64,000 nt of DNA from the NCBI RefSeq assembly GCF_027497195.1, contig NZ_CP114905.1, positions 5,219,001 to 5,283,000 of the forward strand. The letters run 5' to 3'. Made by a program: the position numbers and the translations under genes. The notes beneath the pieces are model-generated. The model made no database searches. It was not told the DNA's origin and saw only the letters and a program-made list of their open reading frames with translations. Every line of letters begins with the position of its first letter. The stretch's first letter is position 1. This DNA is from Streptomyces sp. WMMC500. Lineage in GTDB: Bacteria > Actinomycetota > Actinomycetes > Streptomycetales > Streptomycetaceae. This document shows, in pieces, positions 1-7,051 of this stretch.

Positions 1-726
1 GTCGAGAGCCAGCAGCCGGCGTACCGCCGTGGCCGCCGCGGCCGGGTCGTGGGCGTCGGCGGCCAGGGTCCGGTCGTAGGGGATGCCGGCCTCGGCCAGC
101 GCGTCGCGGTACCCGCGGAAGCGCTCCTGACGGGTGAAGAGCGAGGCGGGCAGGTCCCTGACGAAGCCGATCCGGCGGTGCCCGTGCGCGATCAGGTGGG
201 CGGTGCCCTCCTTGGCGCCCTGCCGGTTGGCGCTGACCACGCAGTCCGCGGCCAGGCCGGCCGCCGGCCGGTCGAGGAAGACCAGCGGCAGCCCGCTCTC
301 CCGCTCCCGGCGCAGGTGGCGGTGATCGCCGCCGGCGGCCGGCACGATCATCAGGGCGCTGATACGGCGCGCCAGGAAGGTGGTGACGAGCGTGTTCTCC
401 CGCTCCACCGACTCGCCGGAGGAGCCGATGAGCAGGGTGAGCCCGCGGTTGCCCACCGCCTCCTCGATGCCGCTGGCGACCGTGCCGAAGAAGGGGTTGC
501 CCATGTCCGGCACGACCAGCCCGACGGTGGAGTCACGCGAGCCGATGCGCATGTTGCGCGCCATCAGGTTCGGCTGGAAGCCGAGTTCCTCGACCACCGC
601 CATGATCTTCGCCCGGGTCTCGTCGGCGACCGGTCCGTCGCCGTTGAGGACGCGCGAGACGGTCTTGGCGCTCACCCCGACCCGCTGGGCCACGTCCGTG
701 AGCGTCGGCCGCCGATGGCTCGGCAT
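1..726 (-). CDS. LacI-family transcriptional regulator (C-terminus cut by window edge)
   Basis: Sugar-responsive DNA-binding repressor. The protein begins MPSHRRPTLTDVAQRVGVSA, a standard LacI helix-turn-helix (TLTDVA...VSAKTVSRVLNG). A periplasmic-binding-protein-like effector domain follows, with GLVVPDMGNPFFG, FLDRP and GHRRIGFV. About 242 residues are visible and the frame stays open to base 1, so roughly the last 90 residues of a normal 330-340 aa LacI protein are missing. It is the last gene of the minus-strand sugar importer group, about 60 nt after the ATPase gene, which suggests it is the local regulator. The twin operator at 3765-3794 is its likely target. Family assignment is firm; the sugar effector (fructose or a short fructan) is inferred from neighbours. 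Confidence 0.93.
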   Translation of the reverse strand, partial: MPSHRRPTLTDVAQRVGVSAKTVSRVLNGDGPVADETRAKIMAVVEELGFQPNLMARNMRIGSRDSTVGLVVPDMGNPFFGTVASGIEEAVGNRGLTLLIGSSGESVERENTLVTTFLARRISALMIVPAAGGDHRHLRRERESGLPLVFLDRPAAGLAADCVVSANRQGAKEGTAHLIAHGHRRIGFVRDLPASLFTRQERFRGYRDALAEAGIPYDRTLAADAHDPAAAATAVRRLLALD

Positions 727-787
727 CTGCTTCGCCTCTTCCTCCGTCTGCGCAGGTCGTCCGGGCGAGGCAGCGAGCGGCAAGCCG

Positions 788-1645
788 TCAGCGCGAGCGC
801 AGCCCGGCGGCCCGCACCGCCTTCTCGTCGGCTACGACCGTACCTCCGCTCCCCGCTCCGGGCGTCAGGGCCCCGGTCATGATCGCGACCACCTCGGCCA
901 TGGTGTGGTCGGCCGGGCTGAGCTGCGCGACCCGGCGGCCGAGCCGCTGGACGTGGATGCGGTCGGCGATCTCGAAGACGTGCGGCATGTTGTGGCTGAT
1001 GAGTACGACGGGCAGGCCGCGGTCGCGGACCCGGCGGATCATGTCGAGGACCTGTCCGGACTCCTTCACGCCCAGGGCGGCGGTCGGCTCGTCCATCACC
1101 ACCACGTGCCGCGCCCAGGCCACCGCGCGGGCCACCGCCACGCCCTGCCGCTGGCCGCCGGAGAGCGACTCGACGGCCTGCGTGAGCGAGGTCAGCCCGA
1201 TCTTGAGTTCGGCCATGTGCGCGGCGGACTCCTCGCGCATGCGCCGGGTGTCCAGCATCCGGAAGACCCGGCCCAGCACGCCCTTCCTGCGCAGTTCGCG
1301 GCCGAGGAACATGTTGGTGGCGATGTCCAGCGAGGCGGCGACGGCCAGGTCCTGGTAGACGGTCTCGATGCCGTGCCTGCGGGCGTCGAGCGGGTCGCGC
1401 AGGCGCACGGGCGCGCCGTCCAGCTCGATGGTGCCCTCGTCCGGGTGCAGCGCACCGGTGAGCGCCTTGATGAGGCTGGACTTGCCCGCTCCGTTGTCGC
1501 CGACGACGGCGAGCACCTCGCCGGGCAGCAGGTCGAAGTCGCAGCCGTCCAGGGCGGTGACGTGGCCGTAGCGCTTGACCAGGTCGCGGGCCCGGAGCAC
1601 GGGGGTGACGTCCGGCCGCGGCTTCGTCGTCTCGTCCGGTGTCAT
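788..1645 (-). CDS. Sugar ABC transporter ATP-binding protein (FrcA-like)
   Basis: Energises uptake of a monosaccharide, probably fructose, at the inner face of the membrane. It is a single ABC domain of 285 aa, unlike the double-domain RbsA type, and so resembles FrcA. Visible motifs are Walker A GDNGAGKSS near residue 50, signature LSGGQRQGVAVARA near 160, Walker B VVMDEPTAAL and the switch His in ISHNM. The start codon overlaps the permease stop (ATGA), indicating translational coupling within an operon of binding protein, permease, ATPase and LacI regulator. The substrate is inferred from the neighbouring GH32 and fructokinase genes; ribose or another sugar is possible. Confidence 0.93.
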   Translation of the reverse strand: MTPDETTKPRPDVTPVLRARDLVKRYGHVTALDGCDFDLLPGEVLAVVGDNGAGKSSLIKALTGALHPDEGTIELDGAPVRLRDPLDARRHGIETVYQDLAVAASLDIATNMFLGRELRRKGVLGRVFRMLDTRRMREESAAHMAELKIGLTSLTQAVESLSGGQRQGVAVARAVAWARHVVVMDEPTAALGVKESGQVLDMIRRVRDRGLPVVLISHNMPHVFEIADRIHVQRLGRRVAQLSPADHTMAEVVAIMTGALTPGAGSGGTVVADEKAVRAAGLRSR

Positions 1646-2652
1646 CGGCCGGCCCTCCTGCGGGAGATCTGGTCCACGGTGACGGCGAGGATCACCAGGC
1701 CGCCGGTGATGAGGGTCTGGTAGATCGAGCCGACGCCCATCAGTTGCAGCCCGTTGCGGAACACGCCGACGATCAGCGCGCCGATGAGGGTGCCGAGGAC
1801 CATGCCCCGGCCGCCGAAGAGGCTGGTGCCGCCGAGCACCACGGCGGTGATGGAGTTGAGGTTGTCGTCGGTGCCCGCCTTGGGGTCGCCGACGCCGGTG
1901 CGGGAGACGAGCAGCAGGGCGGCGATGCCGTAGATGAGCCCGGCGAGGGTGAAGATGCCCAGCCGCAGCCGGTCGACCCGGATGCCGGTCAGCCGGGCCA
2001 CCTCGGGGCTGTTGCCGAGGGCGTAGGTGTGCTTGCCCCAGGCGGTGCGGCCCAGCAGGTAGGCGAAGACGAGGAAGAGGACGACGGTGAGGACCGATCC
2101 GTACGTCACGTCGGTGCGGCCCATCGGGAACGTCTCGCCGAGCGCGGTCAGCTCGTCCGGGAGGTCGGTGATGGTCTGGTCGTCCGAGTAGATGTGGGTG
2201 AGCGCGAAGGCGATGTTGAGCATGCCGAGCGTGACGATGAACGGCGGCAGCCTGATGAACGTGACGAGCGCGCCGTTGGTGAAGCCGAGCAGCGCGCAGA
2301 CGGTGAGCCCGGCGGCGATGGCGAGCAGCGGCGGCAGGCCGCTGTCGGTGGCCAGCTTCGTCATGACGATGCTGCCGAACGCCATGATCATGCCGCAGGA
2401 CAGGTCGATGCCCGCGGTGAGGATGATGAGGGTCTGGCCGAGGGCCAGGGTGCCGACCACCATCACCTGCTGCATGACGAGCGAGAGGTTGCCGCCGGAG
2501 AGGAACTGCTCGCTCTGGAAGGAGAAGAAGACGCAGGCGGCCAGGAGGGCGGCCAGCGGGCCGGTGGTGGGGTGGGTGGCGGCGCTGCGCCAGGTGGGCG
2601 GCGCGGTGAGCGGTGGCGGGGCCGGGGGCTGCGGGGCGGTGGTCGTACTCAA
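1642..2652 (-). CDS. Sugar ABC transporter permease (FrcC/RbsC family)
   Basis: Membrane-spanning subunit of the sugar importer, 336 aa. It has a Pro/Ala-rich cytoplasmic N-terminus (about 30 residues) and then about ten hydrophobic segments. The family pattern is clear: LIILTAGIDLSCGMIMAFGS in the middle and TAVVLGGTSLFGGRG before the last helices, the coupling-loop region of RbsC/FrcC/XylH permeases. It lies 70 nt downstream of the binding-protein gene and overlaps the ATPase gene by 4 nt. Expression probably follows the LacI-type operator upstream of the binding-protein gene. Family is certain, sugar specificity inferred. Confidence 0.93.
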   Translation of the reverse strand: MSTTTAPQPPAPPPLTAPPTWRSAATHPTTGPLAALLAACVFFSFQSEQFLSGGNLSLVMQQVMVVGTLALGQTLIILTAGIDLSCGMIMAFGSIVMTKLATDSGLPPLLAIAAGLTVCALLGFTNGALVTFIRLPPFIVTLGMLNIAFALTHIYSDDQTITDLPDELTALGETFPMGRTDVTYGSVLTVVLFLVFAYLLGRTAWGKHTYALGNSPEVARLTGIRVDRLRLGIFTLAGLIYGIAALLLVSRTGVGDPKAGTDDNLNSITAVVLGGTSLFGGRGMVLGTLIGALIVGVFRNGLQLMGVGSIYQTLITGGLVILAVTVDQISRRRAGR

Positions 2653-2722
2653 GGCGGTGGCTCCTCGGACGGGTGGTGTGACGTGCTGACGGGTCGGTCT
2701 GCGGGCGGGCCGGCCGGGGCGG

Positions 2723-3730
2723 TCAGCCCCAGCAGTGCGCGAGCCCGTAGCCGGTGTCCTCGGCCTCGACGCCCTGGGCGGGGGTGTCGCTGATCAGGGT
2801 GACGCCGGTGTCGGTGTAGCCGGAGACGTCCTTGTCCTTGCGCACGTGGTCGGCCACGGCGCGGACGCCCTCGCTGGCCATCTTCAGCGGGTACTGCTGC
2901 GAAGTCGCCGCGATCTTCCCGGACTTGACCGCCTCGGTGCCGGTGCAGCCGCCGTCGACGGAGACGATCAGCACGTCGTCCTCGCGGCCCTTGGCCTTCA
3001 GCGCGGTGTACGCGCCGAGCGCGGCCGGCTCGTTGATGGTGTAGACGACGTTGATGTCCGGCGCCTTCTGCAGGCAGTTCTCCATCGCCGTCTGCCCCTT
3101 GGCCTGGTCGCCCTGGGTGTCCTGGGCGCAGACGAGCGAGTCGTCGCCCTCCTCGATCCCGTAGCCCTTGAGGAAGCCGTCGTGGCGCAACTGCCCGACG
3201 GAGATGCCGGGCGCGAGGTCGAGCATGGCGATCCTGGCGTCCTTGCCGGCCATCCGCTCCTTGGCGTACGCGCCGATGAGTTCGCCGGCCTTGAGGTTGT
3301 CGGTGGCGAAGAGCGCGTCGGTGGCGTCCTGCGGTTCGGTGGGGGTGTCCAGCGCGATGACGACGACGCCCTTGTCGCGGGCCTGCTCGATGGCCGGGAC
3401 GATCGCCTCGGAGTCGTTGGGTGTGATGAGGATGCCGTCGACGCCCGCGGCGACCATGTTCTCGATGGCGGTGACCTGGCCCTCGTTGTCGCCGTCGAAC
3501 TTTCCGGCGGCCGTGGAGAGTTCGACCTTGTTCCGGCCGGCGGACTCCTCCGCGCCCTCCTTCATCTTGACGAAGAACGGGTTGGTGTCGGTCTTGGTGA
3601 TCAGGCCGACCCGGATCTCGTCGTCGGACCCGGACCCCTGGGCTCCCTCGCCGCACCCGGCCAGCAGCAGCGCTGCTGCGGCACATGCGGTGACCCTGAC
3701 GGCGGTGGTGCTGCGGACTGCTCCCTGCAT
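2723..3730 (-). CDS. Sugar ABC transporter substrate-binding lipoprotein
   Basis: Extracytoplasmic receptor that delivers sugar to the permease, 335 aa. The chosen start is the ATG at 3730, preceded by AAGGAG 6-7 nt away. An upstream in-frame ATG at 3763 lacks such a site. The N-terminus is a lipoprotein signal: basic residues, a short hydrophobic stretch and the lipobox LLAGC, so the mature protein is lipid-anchored on the outer membrane face. The core is Peripla_BP_4-like: IRVGLITKTDTNPFFVKMKE, GVDGILITPND, GVVVIALDTP, YTINEPAALGAYTALKA and VSVDGG. It is the first gene of the importer operon and is divergent from the GH32 levanase gene across the twin operator. Confidence 0.93.
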   Translation of the reverse strand: MQGAVRSTTAVRVTACAAAALLLAGCGEGAQGSGSDDEIRVGLITKTDTNPFFVKMKEGAEESAGRNKVELSTAAGKFDGDNEGQVTAIENMVAAGVDGILITPNDSEAIVPAIEQARDKGVVVIALDTPTEPQDATDALFATDNLKAGELIGAYAKERMAGKDARIAMLDLAPGISVGQLRHDGFLKGYGIEEGDDSLVCAQDTQGDQAKGQTAMENCLQKAPDINVVYTINEPAALGAYTALKAKGREDDVLIVSVDGGCTGTEAVKSGKIAATSQQYPLKMASEGVRAVADHVRKDKDVSGYTDTGVTLISDTPAQGVEAEDTGYGLAHCWG

Positions 3731-3764
3731 GGACCTGCTCCTTCTCGGGTGCGCGGACAGCACG

Positions 3765-3794
3765 TGTCATCGTTGACATATGTCAACGTTGACA
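3765..3794. promoter_or_regulatory. Twin LacI-type operator between importer and levanase genes
   Basis: Two LacI-like half-palindromic sites lie almost end to end: TGTCATCGTTGACA (3765-3778) and the perfect palindrome TGTCAACGTTGACA (3781-3794), separated by TA. Together they also form a perfect 18-bp palindrome centred between 3779 and 3780. The central CG is typical of LacI/GalR operators. The site sits between the divergent binding-protein and GH32 genes, so one regulator could control both directions. That the truncated LacI protein at 1-726 binds here is inference. Confidence 0.75.
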
Positions 3795-3877
3795 CCGGCT
3801 GTCGAAGATGGTGGACTCCGCGGCGAGCAACGTCAATGCCCTTGACTCGAAACGAGTCGGCAACGGAGGTCATCCAG

Positions 3878-5884
3878 ATGAGCCGCTGGAGAACACCCGC
3901 ACTGACAGCGACCGCGGCGGTCCTCGCCGCCACGCTCACCCCCGCCGCGCAGGCCGGGCCGCGCGCCACCGGACCCGTCAACCCCGGTTTCGAGACCGGG
4001 GACCTCACCGGCTGGACCGTCGTCTCCGGCGACGCGTTCGCCGACTCCGCCGTCAGCACCGCGAAGGACTACTGGGGAGGCCCGTTCCACCATCGCGGCG
4101 ACCACCACCTCTGGGGCTACGCCGCCGCGCAGGACGACGCCGTCGGCGAGCTGCGCTCCTCGACGTTCACGGCGGGCCGCGCGCTCAGCTTCCTGGTCGC
4201 CGGCGGCTGGGACCCCGACCGGCTGTACGTCGCGCTCGTCCGCGACCGCGACGGCAGGGAACTGGCCCGGCAGACCGGCATGGACGACGAGGCGTACGCC
4301 CGCGTCGTGTGGGACACCTCCGCCTGGGCCGGCGAACAGGTCCACCTCCGCGTCGTCGACGACAAGAAGGGCGGCTGGGGACACCTCAACCTCGACGACG
4401 TCCGCACCGAGCGCCCGCGGAAAGACGACAACGGCCTGACCTTCAACCGGCTGGGCCAGGCCAACCAGCCCGCCGACCGCGACTACGCCGCCGACCCGCT
4501 GCGCCCGCAGTTCCACTACACGCCGTACCAGGGCTGGATCAACGACCCCAACGGCCTCGTCCACTACGGCGGCAGACACCACCTGTTCAGCCAGCACCAC
4601 CCCGACGCGCCCAAGTGGGGCCCGATGCACTGGGCGCACGCCGAGAGCACCGACGCCGTCCGCTGGCGCGAGCTGCCCGTCGCGCTCACCCCGCCGCCGC
4701 GCGCCACGCCCACCGACAACTCCGGCATCTTCAGCGGCAGCGCCGTCGACGACGACGGCACCCTGACGGTCGCGTACACCCGCTTCACCGACACCGCGGC
4801 GCACCCCGGCGCCACCCCCGAGACCGTCGAGATCGCCACCAGCACCGACGGCATGACGTTCACGCCCGTCGCGCAGAACCCGGTCGTCGCCGGGCCCCCG
4901 CCCGGCTCCGCGGCCGGCTTCCGCGACCCCAAGGTCTTCCGGGACCCACTCGACGGCCGCTGGAAGATGGTCGTCGGCTCCGGTCACGACGGCCGCGGCA
5001 AGGTGCAGTCGTACGCCTCCGACGACCTGCGGGAGTGGGAGTACACCGGCGTGCTCGCCGAGGGGGACGGGACCGACGGGGCGATGTGGGAGTGCCCGGA
5101 CCTCTTCCCCCTGGACGGCAGGTGGGTGCTGCTCTACGCCACCAACGAGGGCGGCGAGTCGCTGCAGCGGTACGCCGTCGGCTCGTACGACGGGCGGACC
5201 TTCACGCCCGAGCGCCGCGGCGTCCTCGACGGCGGCGGCGACACGTACGCCGCGCAGAGCTACGAAGACGACCGCGGGCGCCGGCTGATGACCGCGTGGA
5301 TGAGCGACTGGAACGCCAAGGAGCCCACCCGGCTGAACGGCTGGGCCGGCGCCCAGACCGTCCACCGCGAGCTGTTCGTGCGCGCGGACGGCGGCCTCGG
5401 CGCACGCCCGGTCGCCGAGGTGGCGGGTCTCGCCGCGGGCCCGCCCGTCACCGTGACGGACAAGCGGGTCCGGGGCACCTGGCGGCTCGGCCGCGGCGAC
5501 ACCGCGCGGCTGCGGGCCGAGCTGGACCTCGGCGCCACCACCGCCCGCACCGTCACCCTCCGGCTGCACGCCTCCGCCGCCGAGGCGACCGAGCTGCGCT
5601 ACGACACCGCGACCGGCGAACTGGCCCTGGACACCGGCCGGTCCGGCTATGGCACCCGGGACGTCTTCACCACCCGTACCCGCCCGGACGCCGACGGCGT
5701 GCTGCGGCTCGACGTGCTGATCGACCGGTCGTCGGTGGAGGTGTTCGCCGGCGACGGAGAGACGCTGACCGCCCGGGTGTACCCCCGCTACGCGGAGTCC
5801 GACGCGGTGGAGTTCGCCGCGGACGGCGGGAGCCTGCGGCTGCGCCGCGCCGAGCTGACGCCGCTGGGCAGTGCCTGGTCGTAG
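3878..5884 (+). CDS. Secreted GH32 levanase/fructan beta-fructosidase
   Basis: Hydrolyses beta-linked fructans or sucrose outside the cell. The 668-aa protein starts at ATG 3878 (CGGAGG about 8 nt upstream). It has a signal peptide ending near AQA (residue 26), a lectin-like beta-sandwich at about 30-180 (NPGFETGDLTGWTV), then the five-bladed GH32 propeller. All three catalytic motifs are intact: WINDPNG with nucleophile D223, FRDP with D350, and WECP with acid/base E405. A C-terminal beta-sandwich ends with IDRSSVEVFAG. A short inverted repeat GACTCG-AAA-CGAGTC (3844-3858) lies in the leader. It heads a likely unit with the fructokinase gene and is divergent from the sugar importer. Levan versus inulin preference cannot be read from sequence. 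Confidence 0.95.
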   Translation: MSRWRTPALTATAAVLAATLTPAAQAGPRATGPVNPGFETGDLTGWTVVSGDAFADSAVSTAKDYWGGPFHHRGDHHLWGYAAAQDDAVGELRSSTFTAGRALSFLVAGGWDPDRLYVALVRDRDGRELARQTGMDDEAYARVVWDTSAWAGEQVHLRVVDDKKGGWGHLNLDDVRTERPRKDDNGLTFNRLGQANQPADRDYAADPLRPQFHYTPYQGWINDPNGLVHYGGRHHLFSQHHPDAPKWGPMHWAHAESTDAVRWRELPVALTPPPRATPTDNSGIFSGSAVDDDGTLTVAYTRFTDTAAHPGATPETVEIATSTDGMTFTPVAQNPVVAGPPPGSAAGFRDPKVFRDPLDGRWKMVVGSGHDGRGKVQSYASDDLREWEYTGVLAEGDGTDGAMWECPDLFPLDGRWVLLYATNEGGESLQRYAVGSYDGRTFTPERRGVLDGGGDTYAAQSYEDDRGRRLMTAWMSDWNAKEPTRLNGWAGAQTVHRELFVRADGGLGARPVAEVAGLAAGPPVTVTDKRVRGTWRLGRGDTARLRAELDLGATTARTVTLRLHASAAEATELRYDTATGELALDTGRSGYGTRDVFTTRTRPDADGVLRLDVLIDRSSVEVFAGDGETLTARVYPRYAESDAVEFAADGGSLRLRRAELTPLGSAWS

Positions 5885-5918
5885 CACCGCCTGGTCGTAG
5901 CACCTGGTCGTAGCACCG
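5874..5918 (+). repeat. Three tandem copies of a ~15-bp unit over the levanase stop codon
   Basis: The unit CCTGGTCGTAGCACCG occurs at 5874-5889, again (without the final CG) at 5890-5903 and again at 5903-5918. The first copy contains the GH32 stop codon TAG (5882-5884), so the duplications fall just outside the coding sequence. This looks like recent slippage duplication. No function is evident. Confidence 0.85.
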
Positions 5919-5956
5919 CCGGAGGCCCGGCGTGGCAGGCCGGCCTCCACCTCTGC

Positions 5957-5995
5957 GGGCGGCCCGCCCGGGGCGCATCCCCGGGCGGGCCGCCC
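5957..5995 (+). terminator. Strong GC-rich hairpin between levanase and fructokinase genes
   Basis: A perfect 17-bp stem (5957-5973 pairing with 5979-5995) closes a 5-nt loop, CGCAT. No U-tract follows, which is common for actinobacterial terminators. It lies 73 nt after the levanase stop and 32 nt before the fructokinase start. It may partly terminate the levanase message or stabilise its 3' end. Confidence 0.75.
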
Positions 5996-6026
5996 CTCCC
6001 CGTGCCCTCGCGAGAAAGGCCGCAGC

Positions 6027-7010
6027 ATGCAGCCGAGCACACCCGTCGCCGTCCTCGGCGAATGCGTCGCCGACGCCTTCGCCGCGCCCGCCCCGGCTCT
6101 CTCCGGCGGAACCTCCGGAGCCGGCCGGGAGCCGGCCGCGCTCGGCCTGGAGGTCCGTCCGGGCGGCGGGCCCGCCAACACGGCGGTCGCGCTCGCCCGC
6201 CTCGGCACCCCGACGCGGTTCCTCGGCCGGCTGTCGGCGGACGTCTTCGGCCGGCTCTCCCGCGCCCGCCTCGCCGGCTCCGGCGTCGACGTGTCCCGCT
6301 GTCCGCAGGCCGCGGAGCCCAGCACCCTGGCCGTCGCCGACCTCGACGGCCAGGGCCGGGCCGGCTACGCCTTCCACGCCGAGCGGACCGCCGACTGGCA
6401 GTGGACCCGGGCCGAACTGCGCGCCGGCGTCGAGGGCGGGCTCGCCTGCCTGCACACCGGGTCGCTCGCGCTGGTCCGCGATCCGGGCGCCGCCCGCATC
6501 GAGCAGGTGCTGCATGAGGTACGCCCGCGGGCCACCGTCAGCATCGACCCCAACGTCCGCGCCCCGCTGGTCGACCCGCGCCGCTACCGCGAGCGGCTGC
6601 GCGACTGGTGCCGTACCGCCGACGTCCTGCGGGTCAGCGACGACGACCTGGCCGAGCTCGCGCCGGGCGCGACACCGGCCGCCGCCGCGGACGCCTGGCA
6701 CACGCACGGCGTCCGCCTCGTCGTCGTCACCCTCGGCGCGCGGGGCGTCTTCGCCTCCCTCGACGGCAGCCCGCTGCACGTGCCCGCGCCGCGCACGGCG
6801 GTGGTCGACACCGTCGGCGCGGGCGACGCCTTCACCGCGGGGCTGCTGCACGCGCTGCACGCGGCGGGCGTGCTGGGCGGCCGGCTCGCCGGACTGACCC
6901 CCGAGCTGCTGGCCGAGGCGGTGTCCCTGGGCGTCCGGGTGGCGGCGGCGACCTGCGCGGTACGGGGCGCGAACCCGCCGTGGGCGGCGGAGCTGGACAC
7001 CGTGGCGTGA
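6027..7010 (+). CDS. PfkB-family carbohydrate kinase, probable fructokinase
   Basis: Phosphorylates an imported sugar, most likely fructose, in the cytoplasm. The 327-aa protein is preceded by GAAAGG. It shows the PfkB N-terminal motif region GGGPANTAVALARLG and the C-terminal signature DTVGAGDAFTAGLL, in which the Asp of GAGD is the catalytic base. A slightly Ala/Gly-rich insertion at about residues 18-40 lengthens the N-terminus. It follows the secreted levanase in the same direction. Extracellular fructan hydrolysis, ABC uptake and phosphorylation therefore form one pathway. Family is firm; the exact sugar is inferred. Confidence 0.92.
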   Translation: MQPSTPVAVLGECVADAFAAPAPALSGGTSGAGREPAALGLEVRPGGGPANTAVALARLGTPTRFLGRLSADVFGRLSRARLAGSGVDVSRCPQAAEPSTLAVADLDGQGRAGYAFHAERTADWQWTRAELRAGVEGGLACLHTGSLALVRDPGAARIEQVLHEVRPRATVSIDPNVRAPLVDPRRYRERLRDWCRTADVLRVSDDDLAELAPGATPAAAADAWHTHGVRLVVVTLGARGVFASLDGSPLHVPAPRTAVVDTVGAGDAFTAGLLHALHAAGVLGGRLAGLTPELLAEAVSLGVRVAAATCAVRGANPPWAAELDTVA

Positions 7011-7051
7011 CCCGTACGCCCGGCCCCGCCCCGCACCGCGAACCCGGCGCG

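Noticed and set aside
2735..3877. Long plus-strand open frame running antisense through the binding-protein gene into the levanase gene
   Set aside because: It is a GC-rich shadow frame; protein-like sequence and ribosome-binding site begin only at 3878.
3833..6325. 830-codon minus-strand frame over levanase and fructokinase genes
   Set aside because: Shadow of two well supported plus-strand genes; no family motif.
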